A DNA stretch of 60,000 nt from Cryptomeria japonica (GCF_030272615.1 NC_081414.1:307379164-307439163), one strand, 5' to 3'; positions 24,601 through 36,846 are shown, counted from the stretch's first letter. Notes: generated by a model not told the origin, from the letters alone. A program made the numbers and translations.

Positions 24601-25640
24601 TTATCTTCCTTTGTGCATATCCTCATCAACTCTTACATGCACACTCTCAATGACTCTTCTTATTCTTTTATTGTAGCATTTATAGGCCTTGTTGTTAGAT
24701 GAGTAACCAAGGAAGATTCCTTCATCACTACTGGAATCAAAACTACCTAGACCATCCATATCTGTCTTGATAAAACACTTGCTTCCAAATACCTTGAAGT
24801 ATTTGACTGATGGTTTTTGGTCATACCACAACTCATAAGGTGTCATTTTGTTGTTTGTTCTTAGTTGAACCTGGTTCAAGGTATATCCAACATTATGATT
24901 TGCTTCCTTCCAATATATGTTTAGCAAACCAACCTTATTTAACATGGTTCTGACCATCTCCTTGACTGTCTTGTTCTTCCTTTCTACCACACCATTTTGT
25001 TATGGTGTCATAGGGGCTGAGTATTGCCTTCTAATTCCATGTCTTTCACAGTATTCTTCAAACTCATTGATGTGAATTCTCCACTCTGGTATGATCTTAG
25101 ACATTTCATCTTGCACCCACTTTCCTTCTTCACCATCTTCCTAAAGATCTTGAATCTATCAAACGCTTGTGATTTATCTTGTAGGAAAGTGGCCTATGTC
25201 ATTCTTGAATAGTCATCAATGAAGAGCATAAAATATCTTTCACTGGCAAGAGCTCTTGTCCTATAGTTGGACCACACAGATCTGTATGTACAATTTCAAG
25301 TGGTCTTGAGGTGTTGTGTTCTTTTGTTCTAAATCTCACCTTAGTTTGCTTCCCTTTCACACATTCATCACAAAATGTGCTTACCAGTTTGATGATGGGT
25401 GGAATATTTCTTACACACCCCTTTTTGCTAACTTCAACTAAGTTATCAAAATTTATGTGGCCTAATCTTCTATGCCACAACCATCTTTCATCTACTTGTC
25501 CCAACATACATTGGGATTGAAAACATTCTTTTAGATTGTATACATTACCACCTATCCTCTTTCCTTCGGCTATAGTCTAACCGCTACTCTCTTTCTTTAT
25601 CTGGAAGCTGGTAGAATCAAAGGTGAATTATTAAAATCTG
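24601..25640 (-). pseudogene. pol: Copia unit A integrase
   Basis: 25199-25507 contains the pre-integrase zinc-binding block, 'LWHRRLGHINFDNL' then 'CDECVKGKQTKVRF', and the start of the core, 'EIVHTDLCGP', which carries the first catalytic Asp. 24601-24990 carries the catalytic Glu in 'MVERKNKTVKEM' and the 'YFKVFGSKCFIKTD' and 'DEGIFLGYSSNNKAYKCYN' blocks typical of the copia integrase C-terminus. The middle of the core (near 25000-25190) is present but out of frame with stops. Confidence 0.85.
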
Positions 25641-25699
25641 ACACACATCTGACTCACACTCAACAAGTTGTTCTTTAGGCCTTCCACATAATACACATA

Positions 25700-26460
25700 A
25701 TGTGCCTTCAATTATCAATATTTAGAGTAAATTTTCCCTTTATTTTGATGGATGAGTTGTCTTCGAATCTTACTGAACCACCTTTCCAATCTTCAAGCTT
25801 GATAAATTTCTTCTTATCACCGGTCATGTGGTTGAAACAACCACTATCTACGACCCATAGATTTTTCCTTTCAACATGTAAGGTAGTCTGCACTATCAAA
25901 ATTGATTCTACCTTGTCCTTTTCTTTTTTAACCCATACCGATTTGGTTTCCTTCTTCTTATCAGCTACTATTTTGTGCTTCGGTTTAACTACCGGTTCTT
26001 GATCAAGATTTTTCCTCTTCTACTTGGTTTTCCTATTTTTACAAAACTTTTCTATATGTCCAAACTCTTGACAGTTATAGCATTTCACATTTTCATTTAA
26101 AGATGAATCTTTGAAACTATTGTAGGACACCAGTTTATTATTCGTACATTGAAAACTCCTATTACCAAATCCATTGCACTAAAAATAGACAAAATTCATA
26201 TCCTATAGTGCATTAAATGGATTTTTACTTTCATAACTCATACTGGGCTTATTGGTTAATCTATAGTCATATATCCTATGTCCAAATTTGTTACACCGGT
26301 GACAATAACCATGAAAGTTTGGAACATACTGGTTAGGTTGCCTTGGTCTTGCAAACAACTGCCTCACTCGGGGTCTTCCTTTCATGCTGCTGACTATGGT
26401 GAATCCTTCAAGATCAACTCTTGCATTTCTCCTTGGATTTGCATGTCGGTACATTGAGTG
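25700..26460 (-). pseudogene. pol: Copia unit A protease and zinc-knuckle linker
   Basis: 25708-25899 includes the copia protease signature 'NLWVVDSGCFNHMTG', with the catalytic DSG intact. Upstream, 26203-26454 and the stretch to 26030 encode up to three CCHC-like knuckles, for example CHRCNKFGHRIYDY, whose last Cys is lost. A Lys-rich linker ('KPVWVKKEK'-like) lies between knuckles and protease, as in unit B. Confidence 0.8.
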
Positions 26461-26539
26461 TGACCTCTAGTTCATTGATTGTGTATACCAGTTTGTGTGG
26501 TGGTTTCTAACAGTATCTGCATAAGTCTTCTTAACGATA

Positions 26540-28028
26540 TCCTTGCTTACCGTGAATGTCTACTTCTCTTCACCTTCACTTGAAGAAGTTAAATGTATCT
26601 CCTTACCGGATGTGTCCTTGCTGTTTGAACTTTGTCCTTCTTCAAATGCTAAGCTACTGGTATCTTTAGATGGTTTCTATTTGTTCAACATCTTGTCCAA
26701 TGTTTCGATGCTGCCTTCATATTTTCTTTTGACTTTCATTTTTTTGTTACTTTTTTTAAGCTCCTTTCTGAGCTTCACTATTTTTGCTTCCAGATCAAAG
26801 GATGTAACTTCACATATCATCTTGGCTTCTTCCAACTAGAGCTTCAAGTTAGATATAATTTGATTGGACTCATCCAGGGATTGCTTCAAGAGACCTTGTT
26901 CATCTACTGCAGCAAGCTTGCACTTCTTGAGTTCTCTTCTTGTTTTACTCAGCACCTCAAGTACACTTATGAGATCACCTTCTAGATCCACTTCGGCCTC
27001 AATGTCTTCTTCTTCATCATCTTCACCAACCGGTTCATTGAGTTCCATATACTCATGGTAGTCATCTTCTTATGCACTTTCTTCATCTGTGGCATCATCC
27101 TCAATAGTGTATAGGTTGTTCTTCTTTCAGTAGCCTCTTCTTCCTTGCCGGTAGACATTTCTTTCTTTGTCTTTACCAATAGATCTGATAAAACTTCTTG
27201 ACTAGTCTCCACCAGTTTCATTATAAGGACATTTTGCAGCAAAGTGTCCAAGTTTACCACAGTTGAAACATCTGAGTGATAACTTTCCTTTATACTTTCC
27301 GGATACTCTCTTGATATTTCTAACAAAGGTTGCTACCTCTGCATCCGAGTCTTCATTGGATCCTTTATGAGTAACCTCTTCCTTGCCCTTCTTGGTGGAG
27401 TTGAACACTGCCTCTTTCCTTGAGGATGGTTCACCGATTGTTCTCATTTTATAGGTTGTTAGTGAGCCAAATAGATCATCCATTGTGAAGATATTTAGAT
27501 CCTTGGCTTCCTCTATGGCAAAAACCTTAGTATCATACTTAGGTGTGAGAAATCTAAGTACCTTCTTGACAAGAATCTCATCTGCAATTTCTTCTCCAAG
27601 TCCTCTAACGGTGTTCACAGTTTCATCTATCCTGTGAAGGTAGTCTACAATCTTTTCTTCATCCTTCATCTTGATACCTTCAAGTTGACCCCTTAGTGCT
27701 TGTAGCTTGGCCTCCCCAACTTTTGCATCTCCTTCAAATAACCTCTACATTTTATTTCAAGTCTCCTTGGTGGATGCATAGTGCATGACCTTGAAAAACT
27801 CATTATAAGACAACCCGCTCAAGATAGCATGTTTAGCCTTTGCGTTATTCTCATACTCCTTCTTATGCTCAAGATAGGAACACTAGGGACAATATACCCA
27901 TTCTTGACAGACATCCACACATCAAAACCAAGGGAGGAATTATAGGTCACCATTCTTATGCTCCATAAGGTATAGTTAGATCCATCAAACATGGGGGATT
28001 TTGAGAAGGCAGACTCATTTTTTGCCAT
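26540..28028 (-). pseudogene. gag: Copia unit A gag with coiled-coil segment
   Basis: The start ATG at 28028 gives MAKNESAFSKSPMFDGSNYTLWS, the usual copia gag N-terminus (DUF4219/UBN2 type). 27202-27669 contains the UBN2-like capsid part and an intact zinc knuckle CFNCGKLGHFAAKC. After it, frames at 26836-27326 are acidic and coiled-coil-like ('LEVLSKTRRELKKCKL'). The segment 27670-27890 contains a deletion and frameshift relative to unit B, and stops and frame changes are scattered throughout. Confidence 0.85.
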
Positions 28029-28077
28029 TGTGTTCTAAGACTAGAATCTACCCAAGCTTTAATCAACTAGGAACCTA

Positions 28078-28090
28078 GGCTTTGATACCA
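28078..28090 (-). promoter_or_regulatory. Primer binding site of copia unit A (mutated)
   Basis: The minus strand reads TGGTATCAAAGCC two bases after LTR B. It is the initiator tRNA-Met PBS with one G-to-A change relative to unit B. Confidence 0.8.
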
Positions 28091-28092
28091 AT

Positions 28093-29678
28093 TGTTGAAC
28101 ATAATGTACCATTGAGAGGGGGGTGAATCAGTGGTTCCTAAATCCTTTTCTTATTAAAAAACTTTGAAATATTGGTTATCATCCTAAGCACTAAACAGAC
28201 AAATTGGTAAGACAAATGTGGATATCAAAAGAGGTAAACACACAAATGCAACCCACAACACCAGATGTACGAGGAAAACCCTATATGGGAAAAACCTCGG
28301 TGAGAAATGCTGCTAGAGTCTACTACTCCAATCTAACCTTACAATGAAACAATGGATTACAATGATTTAGGGCACCAACCCAAGGAGCACAAAGTCTTGC
28401 ACCAAGCTCCAACTCGGTGATGTACAATGAAATACAATTTTGATATAGTTATAGCACTTGGTTGCAAATGAGTTCTGCAACACATGATCAATAGATTTTT
28501 GCCAGTTAACAACCTCCTCTTCTTCATTGGTTCTCACTCTGCCGGTTATCAGATTACTCTCTTTGGTCACTCACCAGTTACTCCTAGCATCTCTTTTCTC
28601 TCCCTCAACCTCACACCATGCTATGTCACTCTCAGATGCCTTCTTGATCAATCACACCTCATTTGTTAGCTTAACTTTTAGACCTGCAATATTTTACCAG
28701 TTAGACCCTCTCACTGGTTCACCTGCTAACTGACTCTGCAACTTTCCTAGAACAAACTCTAAGGAAGATGATCTTTCTCCTTGCTCAAGATTTCTTCACT
28801 CTCACTCTTCAAATCAAGCATCAACTGATTTTTGTCTTGAGCTCACATATTTATCTTCTAGTGTTCTCGCCAAAAAATAATTCAAACCGTGTCATGTTAG
28901 GTTTTGTCTTCATGAACTCGATCCGTATTGGATTTAATCTGATCTTCTTTTCTAGAGAGATGATCTGCATGTCATTGATCAACACCACCAACACCTCACT
29001 TTCCAATGTGTATTTTCTAAATCTGGAGGTGTCCACCGTGCTTTTCTTCTTTTCTCTGTCACACGCCATTAATGGCTTGGCTGTTTCCTTCAGCAGATGG
29101 GTATGAAGATCAGATCTTCTTGCAAGATAAGTTCAATCGCTTACTTGCATGTCTTCCTTGAGCCACAATCTTCTGGCATCCTCCATGACTTATGAGTTCT
29201 TCATAAAAGTCAACCTACTTGCTGACTGTTACGTCGATGCACACTTCACTGACCTGTGTACTATCACCACCTCGCTTCCATTTGTCATCTTTGCCGACAT
29301 CCACCTCGGCTTGGTTTGCTATGTCGGGTTGACATTATTCATTTACCAAGATTGACTACCAGTTCAACTAACTTTACCAGTAAAACCCAACTCCATTGGT
29401 GGGCCTTCATACCTAGAAACCTCTTCTTTATCGGTGGAACAACTTGGCCTTCCATCAAACATGTTGGTCCTATTACTTAGTCCATTTATCGAAGGTATTG
29501 ATCTTCTTTGAGTATACGAGTTTACATCCTTGAGTTCTTCTCTTTCTTTCTTGCTTTCCTTACCAGTGGTCCTTCTTTACCAGTAGATGACACATTTCAT
29601 GTGTACCAGTAACCTTCCTTCTATCTGCTTACTCACATATGGATTGACAACATCATGTCTTACTTCTCCTATATCGGT
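28093..29678 (-). repeat. Copia LTR B (shared middle LTR, truncated)
   Basis: It starts TGTTGAACATAATG like LTRs A and C and is collinear with LTR C. At about 29678 it jumps from 'tatatcggt' to 'ccctttgatagaatgacaaa'. In LTR A and its flank these points are about 135-140 bp apart. The last 80 bp or so of the LTR and the PPT of unit B are therefore deleted. It would serve as 5' LTR for unit A and 3' LTR for unit B. Confidence 0.88.
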
Positions 29679-29882
29679 CCCTTTGATAGAATGACAAAGG
29701 GTCAGGGTACTATATACTACCCCTTTGATTCATACCTATCTCCCCCTTAGTCAAATCTTCTCTTAGTGATTACAACTGGTACTGAGACATACAACCTTGA
29801 ACTTTCTCTATGATCAACATGTGGTTCAAGAGTTATAGATGCTGCTATGAACTCCCCTTGAACCATATAACTCCTTACTAAC

Positions 29883-31440
29883 TTAAGTGCATAAGGCAGG
29901 TGACACAACTCCCAAAGTGTGTCTTAAGTACTCTAAAGTGCTTACCAACAATGGTTTGGTGAAAATGTCTACCACTTGTTCTCCTGTAGGGACATATTCC
30001 ATCTTTACTTCCTGTCCTTCAACCTTCTCTTGGAGAAAATGATACTTGATGGCTATATGCTTTGTCCTGGAATGTATCACCGGATTCTTTGATATGTTGA
30101 TGGCACTTGAATTATCACACTAGATGGGAATAGGATTAGAGATGTCCACCTGTATGTCCTTGAGGGTTTTATTCATCCAAAGCACCTAAGAGCAACATGT
30201 AGTAGAAGCAATGTATTCTACTTCAATAGTTGATAGGGAGACTAAATTCTGCTTCTTGTTATGCCATGAGACCAACCAGTCACGTAGGAATAATGCATCA
30301 CCACTTGTACTCTTTCGGTCATCAATGCAACATGCCCAACCAACATCAGTATATGATTTCAATATGAATTCCCCTTGTTTATGGTACCACAAACCATAAT
30401 TGAGTGTTCCTTGTAGGTACCTAAAAATTGTGCTTACAACATTCATATGTGACTGCTTAGGTGCATCTTGAAATCTAGCCACCATGCACACTACCTGCAC
30501 TATATCCTTTCTAGAAGCAGTAAGATACAATAAGCTACCTATCATGGATCTATACAATGTCTGATCCACCATCAGTGATTCATCATTCTTGCTTAATTTG
30601 CTTACAATCACCATGGGAGTACTTACCGATTTACAGTCCTCCATTTGCAATTTCTTCAACATATCATTTGCATACTTGGTTTGTGAGATAAAGATTCCCT
30701 TATCTTTCTATGATATCTAGAAACCAAGGAAGTATGTCCATTCTGGAAGCATTGACATCTCAAATTTTGACTACATCTGATCAACAAATTCTTTGCAAAG
30801 GGTGTCCTTGTTGCCTCCAAAAATAATGTCATCTACATACACAACCACAATGATCATGTGGTTTCCATCTTTCTTGATCTATAAATTGTTGTCAACACTC
30901 CCCTTTTTGAATCCTTTCTCCTTCAGGTACTGATCTAGCCTTGAATATGATCTTGGATCTTGCTTTAAACCATAGAAGGCTTTCTTCAACCAACACACAA
31001 AGGTTTCATCATCATGTAGCATAAACCCTTCCGGTTGCTCCATGTATACTTCTTCCAAATTTCCATTGAGGAAGGAAAATTTTACATCCATTTGATATAC
31101 TTTATAACCCTTGTAGGTAGAAAAGGCTAGAAACATTCTAATTGCTTCTAATCTAGCTACAGGTGCAAATGTTTCTTCAAAATAAATGCCCTCTACCTGA
31201 GAGTAACCCTTGAACACAAGTCTAGCTTTATGCCTAACAATTTTACCTTCTTCATTCATCTTATTTTGGTAGACCCATTTGGTGCCAACGATGTTCTTGT
31301 CTTTCGGTCTATGGACTAATTCCCAAGTTTTGTTCTTCTCAATCTGCTACAACTCTTCTTCTGTAGCATCCATCCATTTCTGACTTTTGCTAGCCTCATT
31401 GAATGTTTTAGGTTCTACTTCAGTCATGAGGGAAAAGTTG
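29883..31440 (-). pseudogene. pol: Copia unit B reverse transcriptase/RNase H
   Basis: 30879-31259 is the RVT_2 N-terminal half, '[15 protein letters not shown]', '[15 protein letters not shown]' and '[19 protein letters not shown]', where MDVKSAFLNG is usual. The YVDD box is intact near 30830. 30186-30662 holds 'STPMV', 'YRSMIGSLLYLTA', 'DDRKSTSGDALFL' and 'SLSTIEVEYIA' (RNase H). 29883-30080 is the RNase H end. All fragments from 31259 to 29883 are in one frame, broken only by stops, so this is better preserved than unit A. Confidence 0.88.
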
Positions 31441-31526
31441 ACTTGTTCATCATTCCGGGCAAGTATTCTCCTAATCTACACACCATCACTCTTATTACCT
31501 AAAATCTGCTCTTTCGGGTGGTTCAT

Positions 31527-32726
31527 CTACACATACCGGTTAGGAGACTTTTTTGACGCTTCTTTTGGTTCATTGTCTGACTGAGCTTCCTCACCTTCAT
31601 CATCAAAATCATCATACCGGTTTACCTGTGTCTGTCTTTCTTTCTGCATATCCTCATCAACTCTTACATGCAAACTCTCAATGACTCTTCTTATTCTTTT
31701 GTTGTAGCATTTATAGGCCTTTCTATTAGATGAGTAATCAAGGAAGATTCCTTTATCACTCTTGGAATCAAAACCACCTAGACTATCCATATCTCTTTTG
31801 ATAAAATACTTGCTTCCAAATACCTTGAAGTATTTGACTAATGGTTTCCGGTTATACACAACTCATAAGGTGTCATTCTGTTGTTTGTTCTTAGTTGAAC
31901 CTAGTTCAAGGTATATCCAACAGTATGAACCACTTCGTTCCAATATATGTCTGCCAAACAGGCCTCATTTAACATGGTTCTAGCTATCTCCTTGACTATC
32001 CTATTCTTCCTTTCTACCACACCATTTTGTTGCGGTGTCGTAGGGGCTGAGTATTGCCTTCTAATTCCATGTCTTTCACAGTAATCTTCAAACTCATTTG
32101 ATGTGAACTCTCCACTCTGGTCTAATCTTAGACATTTCAACTTACAGGCACTTTCCTTCTCCACCATCTTCCTAAAGATCTTGAATATGTCAAGTGCTTG
32201 TGATTTATTTTGTAGAAAAGTGACCCATGTCATTCTTGAATAGTGATCAATGAAGAGTATAAAATATCTTTCATTGGCAAGAGCTCTTGTCCTATAGTTG
32301 GACCACATAGATCTGTATGTACGTTTTTGAGTGGTCTTGAGGTGTTGTGTTCTTTTGTTTTGAAGCTCACCTTAGTCTGCTTCCCTTTCACACATTCATC
32401 ACAAAATGTGCTTACCAGTTTGATGATGAGTGGAATATTTCTTACACACTCCTTTTTCTAACTGTAACTAATTTATCAAAATTTATGTGGCCTAATCTTC
32501 TGTGCCACAACCAGCTTTCATTCACTTTTCCCAACATACATTGGGATTGAAAACATTCTTTCAGATTGTATACATTACCATCTGTCCTTCTTCCTTCAGC
32601 TACAGTCTGATGGGTACTCTCTTTCTTTATCTGGCAATCAATAGAATCAAAGGTGAATTTGTAACCTTTGTCACACATCTGACTCACACTCAACAAGTTG
32701 TGCTTTAGTCCTTTCACATAATACAC
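31527..32726 (-). pseudogene. pol: Copia unit B integrase
   Basis: 32442-32726 carries the pre-integrase block with 'LWHRRLGHINFDKL'. 31901-32308 is the core with 'FIDHYSRMTWV', 'LRLDQSGEFTSNEF' (second catalytic Asp kept) and 'NGVVERKNR' (catalytic Glu kept). 31527-31859 is the C-terminal part with 'YFKVFGSKYFIKRD' and 'KAYKCYNKRIRRVIES'. At least two frame changes separate these parts, so the protein is not translatable as one piece. Confidence 0.87.
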
Positions 32727-32737
32727 ATCATGTGCCT

Positions 32738-33400
32738 TCAGTTTTCATCAATATTTAGAGTACCTTTTCCCTTTATTTTGATGGATGAGTTGTCTTCGAA
32801 TCTTACTGAACCACCATTCCAATCTTCAAGCTTGATAAATTTCTTTTTATCACCGGTCATGTGGTTGGAATAGCCACTGTCTACAACCCATAGATTTTTC
32901 CTTTCAGCATATAAGGGAGTCTGCACTATCAGACTTGATTTTGCCTTGTCCTTTTCTTTCTTAACCCATACTGGTTTGGTTTCCTTCTTCTTGTCAACTG
33001 CTATTTTGTGCTTTGGTTTAACTACCGGTTCTTGATTAGGATCTATCCTCTTTTGCTTGATTTTCCTATTTTTACAAAAAAATGCTATATGCCCAAACTC
33101 TTGATAGTTATAGTATTTCACATTTTCATTTAAAGATGAATCTTTGAAACTATTGTAGGACATTAGTTTATTCTTCCTACATTCAAAAGTCCTATGACCA
33201 AATCCATTGCACTGAAAATAGACAATATTAATATCCCAGAGTGCAATAGATGGATTTCTACTTTTATAACTCATAGTGGGCTTATTGGTTAATCTACAGT
33301 GAGATATCCTATGTCCAAATTTGTTACACTGGTAACAATAACCATGAAAGTTTGAAACATACCGGTTAGGTTGCCTTGGTCCTTGCAAACGACTGCCTCA
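32738..33400 (-). pseudogene. pol: Copia unit B protease with three upstream zinc knuckles
   Basis: One open fragment carries, in order, CYQCNKFGHRISHC (complete CX2CX4HX4C), FQCNGFGHRTFEC (first Cys replaced by Phe) and YNYQEFGHIAFFC (degenerate). A basic linker with 'VKPKHKIAVDKKKE' follows, and then the protease signature 'NLWVVDSGYSNHMTG'. With the gag knuckle this gives four knuckles per polyprotein in the ancestor. Multiple knuckles after gag are known in SIRE-like copia elements. The RNA-binding role is inferred. Confidence 0.8.
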
Positions 33401-33505
33401 ACGGGAGTCTTCCTTTCATGCTGCTGACTCTGGTGAATCCTTCATTATCAACTCTTGCATTTCTCCTTGGATATGCACGTCGGTACATTGAGTGTGGCCT
33501 CCAGT

Positions 33506-34122
33506 TCATTGATTGTGTATACCGGTTTGTGTGGCAGTTTCTAACAGTATCTTCATAAGTCTTCTTACCGGTATCCTTGTTACCGTGAATGTCTTCTTCT
33601 CTTCACCTTCACTTGAAGAAGTGAATTGCATCTCCTTACCGGATGTGTCCTTTCTCTTTGACCTTTGTCCTTCTTCAAATCCTAAGCCACTGGTATCTTT
33701 AGATGGATTTTGTTTGCTTAGCATCTTTTTCAAGGCTTCGGTGGTGCCTTCATATTTGCTTCTAACTTTCATTTCTTCCTTACTTTTTGCAAGCTCCTTT
33801 ATGAGATTCACTATTTCTACTTCCAAATCTTGATGATCCTTTTCCTTCTTCATCAGATTAGAGGATGTAACTTCACATATCCTCTTGGCTTCTTCCAATT
33901 GGAGCTTCAAGTTAGATATAACTTGATTGGACTCATCCAGGGATTGCTTCGGGAGACCCTGTCATGTACTGCAACAAGCTTGAACTTCTTGAGTTCTCTT
34001 TTTGTTTTACTCAGCTCCTCAAGAGAACTTATGAGCTCACCTTCTAGATCCACTTTGACCTTAATGTCTTCTTCTTCATCATCTTCACCAATGGATTCAT
34101 CAAGTTCCATGAAGAGATTAAC
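33506..34122 (-). pseudogene. Copia unit B coiled-coil linker between gag and protease
   Basis: Two frames (33506-33910 and 33907-34110) are dominated by E, K, L and Q with heptad-like spacing ('LKKMLSKQNPSKDTSGLGFEEGQ' in part). The GLGF-type motif is a mark of the SIRE-like linker by recall. The two pieces overlap in different frames because of a small indel near 33908. Role unknown; perhaps particle assembly. Confidence 0.65.
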
Positions 34123-35118
34123 TTATGTGTCATTCTCATGGTAGTCATCTTCTGATGCAATTTCTTCGTCTGTGGTATCATCCTCAATAGTGTATAGGCT
34201 CTTCTTCTTTTGGTAGCCTCTTCTTCCTTGCTGGAAGACATTTCTTTCTTTGTCTTTACTGGCAGATGTTCTAAAACTTCTTGACTCATCTCCACCAGTT
34301 TCATTATAAGGATATTTTGTAGCAAAGTGTCCAACTTTACCATAGTTGAAACATTTGAGTGGTAACTTTCCTTTATACTTTCTGTATCCTCTCTTGAGAT
34401 TTTTGACAAGCTTTGGTACCTTTGCATCCGAGTCTTCATTGGATCCTTTATGAGCAACCTCTTCCTTTCCCTTCTTGATGGAGTTGAACACTACCTCTTT
34501 CCTTGAGGATATTTCACCAGTTGTTCTCATTTCATAGGTTATTAGTGAGCCAAATAGATCATCCATTATGAAGATCTTCAGATCCTTGGCTTCCTCTATT
34601 GTAGAAACCTTAGTATCATACTTAGGTGTGAGAGATCTAAGTAACTTCTTGACAAGAATCTCATCTACAATTTCTTCTCCAAGTCCTCTGATGGTGTTCA
34701 TAGTTTCATCTATTTTATGAAGGTAGTCTACAATATTTTCTTCATCCTTCATCTTGATACCTTCAATTTGACCCCTTAGTGCTTGCAGCTTGGCCTCTAT
34801 GAATTTTGCATCTCCTTCAAATAACCTCTGCATTTTATCTGAAGTCTCCTTGGCGGATGCACAAAACATGACCTTGAAAAACTCATTATCAGACAACCTG
34901 CTCAAGATAGCATGTTTAGCCTTTGCATCATTCTCATACTCCTTCTTATCATTTGGATCAGTGGGAGGAATACTAGGGATAGCATACCCATTCTTGACAG
35001 ATATCCACACATCAAAACCAAGAGAGAAAATATAGGTCTCCATTCTTCTGCTCCATAAGGTATAGTTAGATCCATCAAACATGGGGGCTTTTGAGGAGGC
35101 AAACTCATTTCTTGCCAT
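34123..35118 (-). CDS. gag: Copia unit B gag, open over 331 codons
   Basis: This is the longest intact reading frame of the array. It starts at the ATG at 35118 (MARNEFASSKAPMFDGSNYT), just 50 bp after the PBS. The N-terminal DUF4219-like block (residues 1-45) is followed by a UBN2 capsid region (about 60-190, with 'MQRLFEGDAKFIEAKLQALR' and 'IVDYLHKIDETMNTIRGLGE'). A zinc knuckle at about 255-270 reads CFNYGKVGHFATKYP: two of the three Cys are now Tyr, so RNA binding is probably lost. The acidic tail runs on toward the coiled-coil linker. It ends at a stop within what was one gag-pol frame, so this is a fragment of the polyprotein, not a designed gag. Confidence 0.82.
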   Translation of the reverse strand: MARNEFASSKAPMFDGSNYTLWSRRMETYIFSLGFDVWISVKNGYAIPSIPPTDPNDKKEYENDAKAKHAILSRLSDNEFFKVMFCASAKETSDKMQRLFEGDAKFIEAKLQALRGQIEGIKMKDEENIVDYLHKIDETMNTIRGLGEEIVDEILVKKLLRSLTPKYDTKVSTIEEAKDLKIFIMDDLFGSLITYEMRTTGEISSRKEVVFNSIKKGKEEVAHKGSNEDSDAKVPKLVKNLKRGYRKYKGKLPLKCFNYGKVGHFATKYPYNETGGDESRSFRTSASKDKERNVFQQGRRGYQKKKSLYTIEDDTTDEEIASEDDYHENDT

Positions 35119-35167
35119 AGTGTTCTAAGACAAGAATCTACCCAAGCTTTAATCAACTAGGAACCTA

Positions 35168-35180
35168 GGCTCTGATACCA
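35168..35180 (-). promoter_or_regulatory. Primer binding site of copia unit B
   Basis: The minus strand reads TGGTATCAGAGCC two bases after LTR C, a 13-base match to the 3' end of plant initiator tRNA-Met. Confidence 0.88.
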
Positions 35181-35182
35181 AT

Positions 35183-36846
35183 TGTTGAACACAATGTACC
35201 ACTGAGAGGGGGATCAATCAGTGGTTCATAAATCCTTTTCTTTTTAAACAACTTTGGAATACCGATTATCACCCTAAGCACTAAACAATAAAACTGGTAA
35301 GACAAATGTGGATATCAAAAGAGGCAAACACATAAATGCAACCCACAACACCGGATGTATGAGGAAAACCCAATATGGGAAAAACCTCAGTGAGAAATGC
35401 TGCTGGAGTCTACTGTTGCAATCTAGCCTCACAATGAAACAATAGATTACAAGGATTTAGGGAACCAACCCCTGCACCAAGCTCCAAATCAATAATGTAT
35501 AATGAAATACAAAATTGATATAGTTATAGCACCTGGTTACAAATGAGTTTTGTAACACCTGATCAATAGATTTCTGTCGGTTAACAACGTCCTCTTCTTC
35601 ATTGGTTCTCACACTACCGGTTATCATATTACTCTCTTTGAGCACTCATCGGTTACTCCTTGCCTCTCTTCTATCTTCCTCAGCCTCACACCACACTATG
35701 TCACTCTCAGATGCCTTCTTGATCAATCACATGTCACCGGTTATCTTAACTTTTAGACCTACAACAGTTTATTGGTTACTCTGTCTCTACCGGTTAGACC
35801 CTCTGACCGGTTCACCTACTAACTCACTCTACAACTTTCCCAGAACAAACTCTAAGGAAGATGATCTTTCTCCTTGCTCAGGTTCTCTTCACTCTCACTC
35901 TTCACATCAAGCATCAAACAATTTCTATCTCTAGCTCACATATTTATCTTCTAGGGTTCTCGCCAAAAAAGAATTCAAATAGTGTCGCGTTAGGTTTATT
36001 CTTCACCAACTCGATCCGTATTGGATTTGATCCGATCTTCTTTTCCAGAGAGATAATTTGCATGTCATTGATCAACACCACCAACTCCTCTCATTCCAAT
36101 GTGCATTTTCTAAATCTGGAGGTTTGCACCATGCTTTTCTTCTTTTCTCTGTCACACGCCATTAATGGCTTGGCTGTTTCCTTCAGAAAATGAGTACAAA
36201 GATCAGATCTTCTTGCAGGATAAGTTCAATCGCTTTCCAACATGTCTTCCTTGAGTCACAATTTTTTGGCATCCTCCATGACTTGTGGGTTCTTCATAAA
36301 ATTTGACTTGCTTGCTGACTATTACATCAATGCACACTTCACCGACCTGTGTACTATCACCAGTTGGCTTCCAGCTGTCATCTTTGTCGACATCCACCTC
36401 TACTTGGTTTTCTATGTTGGTTTGACATTATTCATCTACCAATATTGACTACCGGTTCAACTCATCTTATCGATAAAACCTAACTCAATCGGTGGGCCTT
36501 CCTACTTGCAAACCTCTTTTGTATTAGTGGAACAACTTGGCCTTCCATCAAACATGTTGGTCCTATTGCTTAGTCCATTTATCGACAACATTGATCTTCT
36601 CTTAGTATACCAGTTTACATCCTTCATTTCTTCTCTTGCTTACTTGCTTGCCTTACTAGTGGTCCCGCTTTACTAGTAGATGACACATTTCTTGTGTATA
36701 GGTAACCTTCCTTCTTTCTGCTTACTCACATATGGATTGACATCATCATGTCTTACTTCTCCTATATCGGTTACCACTTCCTACTCATCGGTGACCATGC
36801 CAAACCAGTTGACATCAATGACAACTTAATGCCAATAATGTCAATA
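35183..36846 (-). repeat. Copia LTR C (5' LTR of unit B, 1664 bp)
   Basis: This is the most complete of the three LTRs. It starts TGTTGAACACAATG and ends GTCAATA, where LTR A has GCCAACA (two C-to-T changes). It keeps many ACCGGT/CCGGTT words that read ACTGGT or ACCAGT in LTRs A and B. The TATA-like ATAAATATG lies near 35941 on the minus strand. Confidence 0.87.

Larger units (their letters stand above)
21680..36846 (-). mobile_element. Tandem Ty1/copia array: LTR-internal-LTR-internal-LTR
   Basis: Three copies of the same LTR (A 21680-22854, B 28093-29678, C 35183-36846) separate two homologous internal regions in the same minus orientation. Each internal region has gag, coiled-coil and zinc-knuckle segment, protease, integrase, RT and RNase H, which is the copia order. 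Only the outer ends carry a target duplication, and unit A (5' side) and unit B (3' side) share LTR B. This arrangement is normally explained by unequal recombination between LTRs. The long linker between gag and protease, with coiled coil and extra zinc knuckles, recalls SIRE/Maximus-type elements. That clade call is tentative. Both units are defective. Confidence 0.88.
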
